From assembly GCA_963854835.1 (NCBI GenBank), contig OY978530.1:32238195-32302194 (forward strand): DNA of 64,000 nt, in the 5' to 3' direction. This document shows positions 34,543 to 48,301 of this stretch, piece after piece (position 1 is the stretch's first letter; each line of letters opens with the position of its first letter). The DNA is from Megamerina dolium (lineage: Eukaryota > Arthropoda > Insecta > Diptera > Megamerinidae). The notes below the pieces were generated by a model. That model was given only the letters and a program-made list of their open reading frames with translations, was not told the origin of the DNA and made no database searches. Both the position numbers and the translations under genes were made by a program.

Positions 34543-35832
34543 ATGCCAGTGACGAAATCACCAGAAAAGCAGGAAATAGCCTCTGAAGGTCGTAGGGCAG
34601 AGTCAGCTGGCGCTATTACAAACAAAAAAACTCCTAGAAAAAGAGCTTATGACCCCTCCATGAATGAGTTCATTTTCGAGGCGGACAACCTGGTGCATTT
34701 CTGCACGAAGTTTTCAACAATTCCGGTTGAAGACTTAACACCTTCTTTCCTGAAGGCTAAGCTCGAGGACTTGAGCTGCTATTATGATCAAGTCAAGTCC
34801 ACGTTTAGAAGAGTAGGTTTAACGGATGAGGACGAGCTGCTAAGTGATTTCAAAATGGCAGCGAGAAATAAAATGGAACTCTGCCAAGAGCGCGTGCACA
34901 CCATAAAAGCACAGATTACGGATCTCTTAGAAGTTCAATCAGCCTCCAGATTGGAACTTCCATCACAAGCAGAAATTACTTCTATTTCAGCAACAGAGCA
35001 GGCAAATAATTCCGCGATTTGCCTGACTGTTCCTACTTGTGATACCGAAACATTTTCCGGCGGGTATGAAGAATGGACGTCCTTCCGCGACATGTTTACG
35101 GCGGTTTACATCAACCACCCTAAACTCTCTTCTGCCCAAAAACTGTATCATCTCCGATACAAAACTGCCCGCTTCGAAAACAAGCGAATTCTGGTCGATA
35201 AGCAAATAAAAACTCTCTTGAACCTCCCTCAAGTGAGTTACGAGAATAGCGAGGCAATTCAGAAATTGCAAAACACGATCAATAATTCTCTGTCCGTCTT
35301 ATCCTCTCAAGGCGTCTCGACAGAGAATTGGGACCCTATCCTGGTGCATATCTGCTGTTCAAAACTGCCTGAAGATTCCTTGGCTCTCTGGGAACAATCC
35401 CTAAGTTCCCGCAAGGATCTCCCAACATGGCAGCAAATGGACGAATTCCTGACTCTCAGGTATGAAGTCGTGGAGAGGCTCAACAGCGTCAAGCCAAATA
35501 AACCAGGATTTCCACAAAACAGATCCCAGAACAAAACCCAAAACTTTTTTGCAGAAAGCAGTCGGACATTCTCTTGTCCAATCTTGTCCCAAAAGTTAGT
35601 TGTTCGTGATAGAGTGAGTCTAGTTCGAGAACACAATCTCTGTGAGAACTGCCTGGCCTTTACTCACCAGAAACGGGACTGCAAGCACAAACACTCCTGT
35701 TTGCAATGTCAGCGAAGGCATCACACGATGCTTCACAGCAGACAATATTCCCAGACAATATTCCCAAGGTTTTGGCGCAAACTTCCACGCTTCAGCCGCA
35801 TAATAAGAAAAAGAGCACGCAGCAGACGATAA
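34543..35832 (+). CDS. BEL/Pao Gag (DUF1759-type) with C-terminal zinc-finger cluster
   Basis: This is an open frame of 429 residues. The N-terminal part has a helical matrix/capsid-like region, and the middle reads DTETFSGGYEEWTSFRDMFT then LSSAQKLYHLRY, the signature of the DUF1759 retrotransposon peptidase-linked Gag. Near residues 365-400 lie CENCLAFTHQKRDCKHKHSC and CQRRHHTMLH, the Cys/His knuckles that bind RNA. In intact BEL elements Gag and Pol form one polyprotein. Here the frame slips at about 35750, so the last 25 residues are out of the original frame. The start at 34543 follows the leader and has no upstream in-frame extension. Best-preserved gene of this element. Confidence 0.85.
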   Translation: MPVTKSPEKQEIASEGRRAESAGAITNKKTPRKRAYDPSMNEFIFEADNLVHFCTKFSTIPVEDLTPSFLKAKLEDLSCYYDQVKSTFRRVGLTDEDELLSDFKMAARNKMELCQERVHTIKAQITDLLEVQSASRLELPSQAEITSISATEQANNSAICLTVPTCDTETFSGGYEEWTSFRDMFTAVYINHPKLSSAQKLYHLRYKTARFENKRILVDKQIKTLLNLPQVSYENSEAIQKLQNTINNSLSVLSSQGVSTENWDPILVHICCSKLPEDSLALWEQSLSSRKDLPTWQQMDEFLTLRYEVVERLNSVKPNKPGFPQNRSQNKTQNFFAESSRTFSCPILSQKLVVRDRVSLVREHNLCENCLAFTHQKRDCKHKHSCLQCQRRHHTMLHSRQYSQTIFPRFWRKLPRFSRIIRKRARSRR

Positions 35833-37845
35833 CCCCCTCAAGAAACTCGAGAAGCCGGAGATCTCAGCACCGATCATCCGAAGATGAGCAACCCTGCTCA
35901 TCATGCTCCAAATCTTCTTCAAAGGTGTAAGCATTGTTCACCTCAAATGAAGAAAGAACTCTTTTGCCCACAGCTCTTGTCTCTATAGAGCATCTTGGAG
36001 AACTTCACAAGGTTCGAGCACTCATCGACCAAGGTTCTCAACGAACATTCATCTCTACCAAGGTACAAAATCGGCTGAGGCTTCCTTCGCAAGCAACTCA
36101 CGTCGAAATTTCTAGAATGGGTGGCAAAACCATCCAAAACTCTAACCAGACTTGTACCGTTACATTATTCGCCCCTAAGGCTAATAAAAAGTTACAGACA
36201 CGGGCAATTGTACTCTCACAATTGACCAAATTTCTACCCACATTTAAAATTTCTAAACTCGATTGGCAGCAATTCGAAATGTTAGATTTGACCCGAATTG
36301 CTTCGTGCAAGCGCAAATCGACATGGTCATAGGTAGTGATTTGATTCCTCAAATCCTCCTAACCGGAATCCGCCATAATATCTGTGGAAGCCTTCTCGCA
36401 CAGAATACGATATTTGGCTGGATAATTAGTGGCCCTATCTCTCAAAAAGTGTCAACATTCTCGACACAGGTAGAAGAAGTTTCCAATGAACTTCTTAGTT
36501 CTCAACTAAGGAAGTTTTGGGAACAGGAAGAAGTCAATCAGCCAGCTAAAGTATCGGAAGAAGATATAGCCTGTGAAGACTACTATCAGAGGACCACATC
36601 TCGTAGGTCAGATGGAAGATATGTAGTCAGGCTTCCATTTAAATCCAGTTTTCCCGCTCTTACGGCTCTTGGTCACTCCCGAACCATAGCCTATAATCAA
36701 TTTCGCAGTATGGAGAAAAATTTTTCAAAGAAAGGCGATCTCAAAGCCATTTACGATGAGGTTCGCGAAGAATACCTCACGCTGGATCATATGGAACCCA
36801 CAGGCTCGCATGAAATCATCTCTGATGGCAAGTATTTCTCCTTTTACCTGCCACATCATGCAGTGTTGAGGCCAGAAAAGAAAACCACCAAAGTGCGTGT
36901 TGTTTTTAATGCCTCAAGAAGCAGCGGCTCAGGCCATACTCTTAACGACGTATTACATATTGGTCCCACATTACAACCAGATCTCATGGTTCTCATCCTG
37001 AGGTGGCGACTATATCAATTCGTTTTCAATGGTGATGTACAAAAGATGTACCGACAAATTCTTGTCCACCATGACGACCAGGATTTCCAGCGAATTCTCT
37101 TTCGCAGGTCACCAAATTCTCCAATTCAATATTTCCGATTGAAGACCGTCACAATTGCGCTCCATATTTATCCATTAGAACCCAGCGGCAGTTTGCTAAA
37201 TACTCTAAGAAGATTCTCCCTCTCGAGGGAAAAATAATCTTCAAAGAAACCTATGTAGATGACGTATTATCTGGTTAACATACAATTCCAGATGCAGTAG
37301 AATTTTTATCTCAAGTGATACCAGTCCTCAACTCCGCAGGATTTCTATTACGAAAGATTACTGCAAATCATCCTAAAATTTTAGAAAATATCCCAAAATC
37401 AGAACTTCTCGATTCTGATTTTCTAAAATTTGAAAGTACCAGTGCCACAAAAACCCTTGGAATACGATGGAACGCATTCACTGACACATTCTCGTACATT
37501 TTTGACCCAGAAAAATAGCTCTCGCCCATCATGACTCAAGCCAAGCTGCTTCTCCAAGAGCTTTGGTTAGAAGGCACCGACTGGGATAAATGCGAGAAAC
37601 CCAGATCGCTCATCAAATGGAATGTATTTCTGGAGAACATTTCGTCCATTGGTCTCATCGAAATCGCTCGATGGGTACAATTCTCTCCCAAGAAGCGAAT
37701 CCAGCTTCATGGATTTTGTGACGCTTCAGAGAAAGCGTATTGTGCAGCCCTGTACATACGATCGATGGACATGAATTATCAAATATCCTGTCATTTACTG
37801 ATGGCTAAAGGAAAAGTTGCACCTCTGCAGACGGTCACGAATTAG
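35760..37845 (+). pseudogene. BEL/Pao Pol: protease, reverse transcriptase
   Basis: After the Gag frameshift, a DUF1758-type aspartic protease lies at 35934-36300 with VRALIDQGSQRTFISTK, where the active-site DTG/DSG appears as DQG. A linker with GIRHNICGSLLAQNTIFGWI leads into the reverse transcriptase in 36263-37237. This shows KVRVVFNASRSSGSGHTLND and FNGDVQKMYRQI, which holds the motif A Asp. After another frame change near 37150, TYVDDVLSG (catalytic YVDD at 37252-37263) and TKTLGIRWN follow. An early RNase H-like connector with HGFCDASEKAYCAALYIRS is at 37708-37765. The gene is cut at about 37845 by the RTE-like LINE. Confidence 0.8.
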
Positions 37846-40457
37846 AATGTGGATTTTTGGTCAGCAAGAGACTATGACATCTTGTCTCACAGTTCACGAC
37901 TGTGAACGAACGGCTGGCCACAATTCTCATCAAGGCAAAATTCTTCAACATCAGTCTTATATGTGCCCATGCTCCGACGGATGAGAAGGACAATGTGACC
38001 AAGGAGAGCTTCTTTCAGCGCCTCGAAGAAGCTTACGACCGCTGCCCCCGCCACGATATCAAAATCGTGCTTGGCGACCTAATGCCAGGGTGGGCAAGAA
38101 AGGTACCTTTGATTCAATTGTTGAAAAATTCAGCCTCCACCAGAACACCTCCGATAACGGAATGAGGTTGCTCGACTTCGCTGCAGCACGAAACATGGTA
38201 ATTGGTGGTACCAGATTCCAGCATCTCGACATCCACAAAGCGACATGGTTGTCTCCAGATCAACGTACAAGAAACCAAATTGATCATGTGGTGATTGACG
38301 GAAGGCATGCTTCCAGTGTGATGGACGTGAAATCGATCCGTGGTGCCAACATCGACTCGGATCACTACCTTGTTGCAGCTAAGATGCGCACACGTTTATA
38401 TGTCGCAAATATCATGAGAAGTCCCACACAGAGAAAGTTCGACGTCAGTAAGCTGCTATCACCAGTGACAGCAGATGAATTTGCCACTCGACTATCGGAT
38501 CTGCTTATGCAGAACACTCCTTCACTTGATGATGCATGAGCACGGTGGACACATATATCCCACTCCATGATTTATGTTGCCGAGGAGGTAATCGGTTACT
38601 ACCGACCTCTGAGAAATGAGTGGTATGATCAGGAGTGTCGCGACGCTACCCCAGAGAAAGACGCCACAGAGAAAGGGAGCTGGAAAGACGCGAGTGTGAG
38701 GAGGTAGATATGTGTACCGACAAAAATGAGACTCGAAAATTCTTCGAAAGATCAAGCTCCTGGGCGGCGGTTTAAATCCTGGAGCCTCTTTTTGTCGTGA
38801 TGGAAATGGGAATCTGCTTACAGATGTCCAGAGTGTACTGAGCCTATTGAGGAAACACTTCTCCACTTTACTCATTCCACTTGCGGAATTGTTCGATGCT
38901 ACGAACAATTCCGCAAGTGGAGGAGATTGCCCGATAACCCCAATTACAGATTATGTTGTTGATGTTCCACCACCCGACTATGACGAGGTTGAAACGGCCA
39001 TTTTAAGGCTGAAGAACAACAAAGCTGTAGGTGATGATGGCCTGCCTGCCGAGATGTTCAAAACCGGAGGCGATGAGCTGCTAGCCTGCTTGCATCAGTT
39101 CATAAGCAGAATATGGTCGGATGAAAGCATGCCTGATGATTGGATGCTCAGTGTTGTCTGTCCCGTACATAAAAATGAGACCCCACAATTTGCGCCAACT
39201 ACCGTAGAATAAGTCTCCTGAGCATCGCGTACAAGGTTCTATCGAGCGTACTGTGTGAAAGATTAAATCCCTAGCTCAACAACCTTATTGAACCTTCAGA
39301 CCTGGTAAATCCACCATCGACCAGATTTTCACACTGCGCCAAATCCTGGAGAAGACCCAAGAAAAACAGATCGACACACACCACCTATTTGTTGATTATA
39401 AAGCCGCTTTCGACAGTCTGGTAAGGTATTACCTCTACGCAACAATGTCTGAGTTCGGTATTCCTGCAAAGCTTATTCGACTTTGTAGAATGACACTGCA
39501 TAACTTCCGTTGTGCAGTGAAAATTGGGAAGGACCTCTCTGCACCGTTTAATACCGAACGGGGTTTCAGACGAGGTGATTCGTTATCGTGCGACTTCTTC
39601 AATCTTATTATGGAGAAAATAATACGAGCTGCTGATCTGCGGCATAATGCCACTATCTTCAACAAAAGTGTCATGCTGTTAGCATATGCCGACGATATTG
39701 ACATAATCGGCATGAACACGCGAGCAGTCATTGCAGCATTCTCAGAGTTGGAAAGAGAGTCGCTTCGGATGGGTCTTACGGTGAACAAGGGCAAGACGAA
39801 GTATCTAGTGTCAACAAACAAAGAGTCCCGGCGTCTTGGACAGCACGTCACTGTTGACAACTACGCTTTTGAAGTAGTAAGGGACTTTGTCTATCTTGGA
39901 ACCAGCATTAACAGCAGTAATGACGTCAGCTTGGAGATCATGCGTAGGATAACTCTTGCTAACAGGTGTTACTTTGGGCTGAGTAAGCAATTGAGAAGTC
40001 GAGCCCTCTCTCGAAGAACGAAAACTACACTCTACAAGTCTCTCATCATGCCTGTCCTAACATATGACGCTGAAGCCTGGAAAATTTCCACCTCGGATGA
40101 GCGAATGCTTGGAGTTTTCGAGAGAAAAGTCCTACGCAGGATCTTTGGACCTATTTGCGTTGGTGGCGAGTACTGAATAAGGTACAACCATGAGCTGTAC
40201 GAGCTGTATGCTGGCTAGGTCATGTCGAGCGAATGGAAGAACCCGCTCCAGCTAAGAAGGTGTTATATTCGGAACCCGCTGGAGGACGACGCAGAAGAGG
40301 AAGACCTAACCTCCGGTGGAAAGACCAAGTACTGGAGAGCCTGACGGCGCTTGGAATTTCTAACTGGCGCCAGCTAGCGAAGAACAGAGATGGCTGGCGA
40401 AGCATGTTATTTTCGGCCTAAATCGATATTCGGTTGTTATGGCCACATAAGTAAGTA
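37838..40457 (+). mobile_element. RTE-like LINE, 5'-truncated in the endonuclease
   Basis: Same family as 49252-52230. It enters midway in the endonuclease at about 37838, where BEL sequence ends, and runs to the tail ATAAGTAAGTAAGTAG at 40450. No target duplication was found, possibly because BEL sequence was deleted during insertion. Confidence 0.85.
37850..40422 (+). pseudogene. RTE-like endonuclease-reverse transcriptase
   Basis: The endonuclease is split: ICAHAPTDEKDNVTKESFFQ (37902-38165), then after a frameshift SDHYLVAAKMRTRL within 38090-38539. The RT begins near 38960 with RLKNNKAVGDDGLPAEMFK and continues with ISRIWSDESMPDDW. After breaks, the long frame 39445-40176 has RGFRRGDSLSCDFFNLIMEK (motif B), MLLAYADDIDIIGM (motif C, catalytic YADD at about 39686) and LTVNKGKTKYLV. 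The C-terminal end in 40233-40421 reads RGRPNLRWKDQVLESLTALG and NWRQLAKNRDGW. This family codes for endonuclease plus RT in one ORF. About five frame breaks make it a pseudogene. Confidence 0.8.
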
Positions 40458-41520
<1,063 letters not shown>

Positions 41521-41522
<2 letters not shown>

Positions 41523-42600
41523 CTTTTCTCTTCATAGTTACAGTGACCAACTTTTCGTGCTTGTGGGTTTTTGTTACTTCTGAGAACAATTTCATCTTAT
41601 TTTTATGGATATATATAATTTTTTGCTTTTTTTGTATTCAACCCAGCTATTTATCATATTTTGTCATATAAATCATAACATGTTCTTGCTCTACTGTATT
41701 TGCAGTATTTTTCTAACCCTCTAGTTGTAATTTTCCTTAAGATATTGTATTATATTTGGATGCATCCTCTATACTTGTATATTCTTTATTAAGTTTTTTA
41801 ATCATATCCCGCCCAGTGCGCATGAGTATCTACACACCGAATTACAATTCAACGCGATGAATTGCAACAGATGTCTTTATACGCATGAACACTGCGCCTA
41901 CTCTTTCTAATTTGTAAAATATTCTAAATTGTTACATTAATTCCATAAGTTCTTGTGTTTCATATCTAATTATTTTAGTTCTTCTTTGCTATGACCTGCT
42001 ATGCCTCTTTCTATTTTGCCTTAATCCCTTCTAAAAATTGTATATATATATTGTTTTTTTTTTGGTGTTCCAGCGTTAATGCTGCACTTTATCCACAGTC
42101 TAGTACTTTCCAATTTCGACTTCAGCTATTTCTTTAGTGTACCTATATTCCTGTAGGATATTAAAGTAGAAATTTTAAGTATTTTTGTATATATCAATAT
42201 TTTATTTTATTGTTGTCAAAAATGAAGTAATAAAGGGAAGGAAAGGAGGATGAAAAAATAAATAAATGTAATTCTCATACCATTCCCATAATTGTCAGTC
42301 GATGAAATTTATTTCCATACATCTATGGTCAGAATATTATAAAACGCCATTTGAATCATGATGTATTATTATTATTTTTTCTTGCATCTAGAAATTGTTT
42401 ATTTTAATAAATATTCTTATATGTTGGAATTATTTTAATTATCATGTTTAGGAATTTTATACTTTCATGCCCAAAACCAAAATTTTCATAGTTGTGTATT
42501 TGCTTGTGTTACGTGCATTTTGTCCGTAATTTGATTCCTGTATATCTAAAGGGTTTTCCATTAGGGACATAATAAATTTATCTATTAATAAAACACAGAA
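41521..42600. other. AT-rich region without recognised gene
   Basis: No coding signature is apparent on either strand. A sequence resembling a transposon end (AAGGGTTTTCCATTAGGG) at 42548-42566 may be the left end of the mariner relic that follows. Confidence 0.4.
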
Positions 42601-42639
42601 ATATTTGAGATATTCAGTTCAAATTTATTGTGGATATAT

Positions 42640-43365
42640 TGCAAGCATTACATTTTATGAATGAAATTCGATTTCGGTCATATGACCACCACGAGCCCGT
42701 TTACAGTGGTCGATTCTTTGGACCCAATTTTCCACCGCTCTAGCACACCATTCGACCGGAACGTTGGCAATTTCGCGTTGGATGTTGTCTTTGAGCTCGT
42801 CTAAAGTTGCTGGTTTGTTGACATAGACCAGTGACTTGATAAAGTCCTATAAAAAGAAATCCAATGGTATTAGATCGCATGAACGAGGCGGCCATTCGAC
42901 CTTACCATTTCTCAGATAACACGTTCACCGAATTTGCCTTGCAATAAATCAATTGTGACGTGTGCTGTGTGGCTAGTGGCACCGTCTTGTTGAAACCACA
43001 TATCGCTGATGTCAAGTTCATCCAATTCTGGCCACAAATAATCTTCCAACATAGCACGATAGCGCTCTCCATTGACGGTAACATGACGGTCGTTTTCATC
43101 CACAAAAAAATACGGTCCAATCACACCACTGGCATGAAAACCGCACCAAACAGTAACTTTTTGCGGGTGCAACGGTATCTCAAGAAGCACTTGTGGGTTT
43201 GTTGCTGACCAATAACGCATATTTTGCTTATTGACAAAGCCATTGAGCCAGAAATGAGCTTCATCGTTGAAGATGATTTTTCGCTCTTAAAGTTGCGACT
43301 CAGAATTTCGGTAGTAATTTTTAATAATTTCCAAACGTTGCTGGTTCGTGAACTTTACCATGTTG
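42640..43365 (-). pseudogene. DD41D mariner transposase relic
   Basis: The start at 43362 reads MVKFTNQQRLEIIKNYYRNS. It then joins by internal deletion to RKIIFNDEAHFWLNGFVNKQ (first catalytic Asp, near 43265). The open part 42912-43220 has PLHPQKVTVWCGFHASGVIG, HVTVNGERYRAMLED and MWFQQDGATSHTAH (second Asp). After a stop, WPPRSCD and PLDFF-like pieces at about 42860-42900 hold the third. A frame break with a short deletion lies near 42845. The C-terminus runs to about 42645. It is related to the element at 27626-28766 but diverged. It sits in the Gag region of a gypsy element. Confidence 0.8.
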
Positions 43366-43399
43366 ACTTTAACTAACGTTTTGACATTGACCGTTGATT

Positions 43400-44150
43400 A
43401 AAAAAGTTTAAGGGTGCGTTCATATAAAGATACGAAATTGTTATGGCATTTCTTGTTAATTCGCACCCAGAAATGAACTGGTGTACTACGGTCATCAAAT
43501 CTTTAGACTCCCCTTCAGTGAGTACTGGGACTAGTCTACTGACGGTCTGTGCTATTTCGTCAATACGAATTTTAGCTTTAAATCCGCTTGTACTTCTGGA
43601 TTTGTTTTTCGTACTGATGTACGACGACGAAGAGGTGTCTCCTGTGCTAGGCAACGTTCTCTTTCGAGATTCCTCTCTGTTGCCTGGAGTGCGCTTAGCT
43701 GCTCAGGGTCAACCGAGGTTCTGAGCCTTTTTTCTATAAATCCTTCTGAAAAGCCTTTTTCTTTTAATAAATCCTGTAATTCCTTATTTCTGTTAAGGAT
43801 CTTAGAAATCTCTACCTCTAGCTGTTCCGCGTCGGATCCTTGTTTCGCTATCTGAGTTCACAGAGCTCTAATTTGTATCTCTGCTGCCTATAAATCGTCT
43901 TTTTGTTATAAGGCTGCTTCAGCCTGGCTTTTCAATATATCGTTTAGCTCTGATAACGTGGCGTCTAATTCCTTTATTGGAGTTAGTACCATTCCGTGAT
44001 GCACCTTTGATTTTATTAGCTGGAGTTGCTCGTATGTGCTGTGTTGCTTAATCAAGCTCCACATGAAGTCGATTGACTCGGTTATTGCAACGTTTAGCTC
44101 TCTTTCTAATGATTCATAGGTTTTAGTGTTCATTTGACTTTTGTTAAACA
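43400..44150 (-). pseudogene. Gypsy (297-like) Gag N-terminal part
   Basis: The start at 44130 or 44151 opens a helical, charged region (TKTYESLERELNVAITESID, then ELDATLSELNDILKSQAEAAL). After stops at about 43905, a coiled-coil continues in another frame (KILNRNKELQDLLKEKGFSE). The last open part in 43373-43654 has RIDEIAQTVSRLVPVLTEGE. It lies directly downstream of a primer-binding site and LTR on the same strand, which is why Gag is the best call. No capsid motif or zinc knuckle was seen. The mariner relic at 42640 cuts it. Confidence 0.5.
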
Positions 44151-44221
44151 CACACTATAATTATATCCTATACTGCGTAAAACGTTGAACGTAAATCACC
44201 TTGTATATACAAGATATTTCG

Positions 44222-44243
44222 CAGTATCCTACCGGCTGCGCCA
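44222..44243 (-). promoter_or_regulatory. Primer-binding site, tRNA-Ser-like
   Basis: On the minus strand TGGCGCAGCCGGTAGGATAC follows an LTR end ...CAACA after three bases. This matches, with one change, the tRNA-Ser-type primer site used by 297/17.6-like gypsy elements. Confidence 0.7.
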
Positions 44244-44246
44244 AAA

Positions 44247-44617
44247 TGTTGTGTACTATTTTTCCACAACATTCACTAAGTCCCTAACGGCTAGACTCAA
44301 GGAAGTAACACGCAAGATTCGCACCTAAACCTAAACACAAGGTTCTAAGTATCCTACGGGACTATAACACTGGTAAGCTGAAATAATTATACTTGCGTTT
44401 TTATGTCTTCAAGTATTTCTGGTACTTTTTACTCTGAATTACAATTACTTATTTCACTATTACTGGAGGGCCTCGTAAGGATCGTAGTATTTACACTACG
44501 CTATTCAAGTAGACTCACAACTAAAAGCGATTGCCTTTAGTAAGCTGGAAGCTTGCATACCATTTTTCTAATACTATCCACAAGACGATCTACCCACATA
44601 CCCACATATAACATACA
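44247..44617 (-). repeat. Putative gypsy 5' LTR (minus orientation)
   Basis: On the minus strand it runs from TGTATGTTATATG (about 44617) to ACAACA at 44247, next to the primer-binding site. The distal border is inferred from the TGT start. No partner LTR is seen. Confidence 0.45.
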
Positions 44618-44888
44618 ATCCAAAATCCAGAATCGATTCACACCACATGTGTGTATGTATGTACCCATTATATGAGAAAGCAACTTTTTGATATTCACAC
44701 ACATGAGTAGTCCGCGTGATTTTAGTTATCATGGAATATCTAAACATTGTTGGTATGCTTACGTAAATGCTGAAATACGAATTGTGTGGGAAAGTGCATT
44801 GTCAGCTTTTTCATACCCAACTGCAACTCAGTTGGCTTAATGTTCTTGCATTCCACAATTATAATATGATTACACAATTATAATACAA
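44618..44888. other. Unassigned spacer
   Basis: AT-rich with short TATGTATG steps. Nothing is recognised. Confidence 0.3.
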
Positions 44889-45723
44889 TTATTGATATGG
44901 ATTGTGTATGTTACAACTTCGATCAATGTTGGTATATGTATGGATAAACATGTGTTTCACAATTTCGGCAAATATGTCGTGAGGCAATATATGCATATGT
45001 GCATATTTGATATTTTGGCTCGCAGCAGACACCACTAGTACGATATCTTCAGCGTACGCTATAGTTTTGCGACCTGGATTTTCGAACGATAGCAATAATT
45101 CGTTGAATACAAGTGCCCATAATAAGGGTGGGAGAACTCGTCCTTGCGGGGTCTTCCTTTACGTTAGGCCAAACCTCCCAGAGTTTGGCCATAAATAACT
45201 TGTAGAGCATCAATGACGTCTGGTCCGAGCATGCTACAAGCTTTATGCATGACTCGTGCCATCCAGCATCACGAATTGATGGTGCTGGACCTGGATGTTC
45301 ATCCAGCACATTAGAGTAGGTCTCAAGCAGTGCCATCTGGACAATTCTCCAGTTAGCGGGGCTGATCCTACCGTCTTCTGCGATCTGGTCGATAACCGCA
45401 ACGACAAGGTAATCTTTTAAGACCTCGTTGAAGGCTCTCCTAAGAGGGGGGTTATGTAACCTCTTCCGTTTAGGATTCCTTTAAGGTTCGCCGGAAGACC
45501 TATATCGCTTAGATATATCCCAGTTTCTTGTTGGGTTCTCGGCGAGTCGATTTTGTGCCCAATCGGTCAGATCGGATGAAAGGGCTTGCCCCGGTGTCAA
45601 AAAAATCTGGAAGCAAGTCGCCTCATCAGATATACCCATCTTGAAGACTATACGCTGAGACTCTTCGGAAATACTCGGTTTATCTGAGGGTCTGGTTAGT
45701 AGCACCTCTACCATGATAGGCAA
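44889..45723 (-). pseudogene. LOA LINE relic: ORF1 domain joined to RT fragment
   Basis: The frame 45481-45723 and the frame 45049-45336 carry the C-terminal part of ORF1 in the DUF4780 style (SIRDAGWHESCIKLVACSDQ, then YKLFMAKLWEVWPNV). At about 45180 the sequence passes into reverse transcriptase pieces: LLWALVFNELL, then GRKTIAYAEDIVLVVSAA, a version of the YADD motif (AYAED) in which the second Asp is Glu. The endonuclease and the first half of RT are missing, so an internal deletion of about 3 kb links ORF1 to RT motif B-C. It is minus-oriented like the LOA copy at 802. Confidence 0.7.
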
Positions 45724-45839
45724 TAAATATTGGTCGAGGTGACCCAGCGTGGATAGGGAATTTGTTTTTATGACGAAATTTACCTATTAGAATTAATTAT
45801 CATTGATAAAAAGATTATAGAAAATATTTTGAAAGATTT

Positions 45840-47880
45840 AAACAAAGAGTAATTTATAGTTGTTTAGAAAATCATGAACTCATTTCGAGATATACTGTAC
45901 TTCAAAGGACAAACACTTACCAAGACGGACGTTATTCAGCATGAAATTCGAACCACGGCAAATAGATCAATTTATACCAAATCGTATCGATACCTACATG
46001 TGCATGAAATAGAGATTTGCAGACAGAGCGATTATGCGCTAAGACAAGGGATTATTAGAGAAAGCGTATTACTCTACAACAGCCCATAGCGGATAATTCC
46101 AAAAAAATTGGATAATTCAAGAGAACAGGCAAAATGTTTTCACCAAATCTTGTTAGGCAAAAAGAGTGGTCGAAAACACCTACGGTTCATCACACTCTAT
46201 GGTCCATATAAATTTGTTCAGATGCCATTCGACTTAGAGAATCCTCATGTAAGATTTTCGAGACTTATCAATTTCATTTTCAGAGAATACGTAAACAAAA
46301 GCTGTGTCGGAACTATTCGAAAGTTAGATATTCAATGATTAGACACTTGAAGAAATATATCAAATTGGATGTAAACGACCCGAATTACATCTATGATTTA
46401 GAAAAAAATAAAAAGAATTCTTACTGACCCACCGGTGCTTAAATATCCGAATTATAATAACTTATCACGGATAACTAGCGTCTGCTATAAGCGCCGTGAA
46501 CAAGACCACCATCCTGTTTGTTGTGCTAATATGACCCTCAATGACCACGAAAAAGAGTATTATGTTACCGAAAAGAGACTGTTAGCGATTGTTTGGGCTA
46601 CCAGTTATTTTAGGCCATATCTGTATGGTACTGAGTTCGAAATTTTTTCAGACCATCAACCGTTATGTTGGCAAGGAAAATCAATGAATCCAAGACTTTA
46701 TAGATGGCTTATAAAACTCAATGAGTTCAATTTAAAAATAAATTACATAAAGGGTAAAGAAAACACAAGAGTAAACATAGACACTAATGAAATTAACTTA
46801 CTAACTCTTTCTACTAACTCTTTATATATTAATGCTAACGATGATTTCCAAATAATTCATTTTCAACAAGAAGATACCAATAATCATATTGGTATTTTAG
46901 ATACCGTAGTAAATAGATTTCGAACAAAGATAATTTTGACAGATAACAAACAAAGACACACGGGCATAAACCCAATGACAAAAAGATATATTGTATATAA
47001 GGACTACGGAAGTTCAAAATAATTTAGAAAGTATTTTAGACGTAATGTAATTAAAGGGAAGGTTGGAATTTTCTCCGAACTAGACTATGGTAAATAGAAT
47101 GTTTTATAAAACAAAACTATATAATTATGTAAAGGACAGAGTAATACTATATTTTTTCGATGTTCGTGCTATGCATTAGATATATTAACAGATGATGAAG
47201 CTCACAAATATATTCACAATTACAATAAAAATTAAAGCAGACATGCTGGAATAAACGACAATTACGAAGAATTAAAGAAACATGTTTATTACCCAAACTT
47301 AAAAATAGTTATTCAAAAATATATTAATAATTGTACAATTTCTAATAAAACCAATTACGATCGAAATACAATTAAAGCCAAATTTAATATTACAGATACA
47401 CCAACTGATATTAGACAAATACACATGGATATTTATACAAATTCAAAATCTAATTTTCTGATTTTTATCGGTCATTTTCAAAATACGCTATGCCTTATTA
47501 CAATCAAACTATCATTGAAAAACTAAGGCTGCATAAATAGCAATTACATAATTTTTTCATATTGATATTTGATAACGTATTTAAGAGTGTGAACGTAAAA
47601 TATTATCTAAGAAATACAAATATTGAATTACACTTGGTAAAGCCAAATAATTACCTACATCGGCAATGCCGACATTGAAACGTTGCATAATATAATTAGT
47701 GAAGAAATTAGAATGCTATCAATTGAATGTCATTATCTCAATATACCGCAGAAGACAAAATTAATAAAGCGATAGAATTTTACAATAAGAGTTATCACTC
47801 TGTAAAAAAAAGAAAAAACTATAGAAGTTGAGTTTGGAGATGTTGACAAACATAAAATTTATTAAAATATTTTAGATAAA
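45840..47880 (+). pseudogene. Ty3/gypsy Pol relic (RT, RNase H, integrase)
   Basis: RT begins in 45874-46089 (SYRYLHVHEIEICRQSDYAL, then GIIRESVLLYNSP). It is followed by a deletion through the catalytic core. RT resumes in 46108-46338 with FHQILLGKKSGRKHLRFIT, YGPYKFVQMPFDLENP and FIFREYVNK. RNase H is open in 46435-47022 with MTLNDHEKEYYVTEKRLLAI, VWATSYFRPYLYGTEF and FSDHQPL. Integrase starts about 47190 with the zinc-binding HNYN..HAGINDNYEELKKH and YINNCTISNKTNYDRN. The core (HMDIYTNSKSNFLIFIGHF) contains the first Asp. Stops and frame changes occur throughout. The relic ends 55 bp before the piggyBac TTAA. Confidence 0.8.
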
Positions 47881-48301
47881 AAAATAAAAAAAAAAATCTC
47901 GAAATGTTACACTAAAGAAAGACAAAAGGATAAATTAACCGTAGATTGCTCCTTAAAAAAGTTAGGAATTCCACCATTTGGAACATTTTGGTTCCATATG
48001 TAAATTTCAAGCCGACTTATTTCTTGTTCTTTATTTTATCTAACAACCAACAAAAAACCATTTAAGTCGTGTTTTTTTTTTTGCTTAATGGATCTCAAGT
48101 ATATATTTCTTAAATTCAGATAAACAAATCCCAGCATATAAATACATAGAAAATCAAAATTAGTTACTATTAGTTACTTTGAAGTTCACTGATCAACTTT
48201 TTTCATTGGAACGCATAATGTGCAAATATTATCAGCATGCGTTTCTTTACATTAGCCTTATCCCAAATGCAGCAAAACAGAGTAGTCCTCTTTACTTATT
48301 T

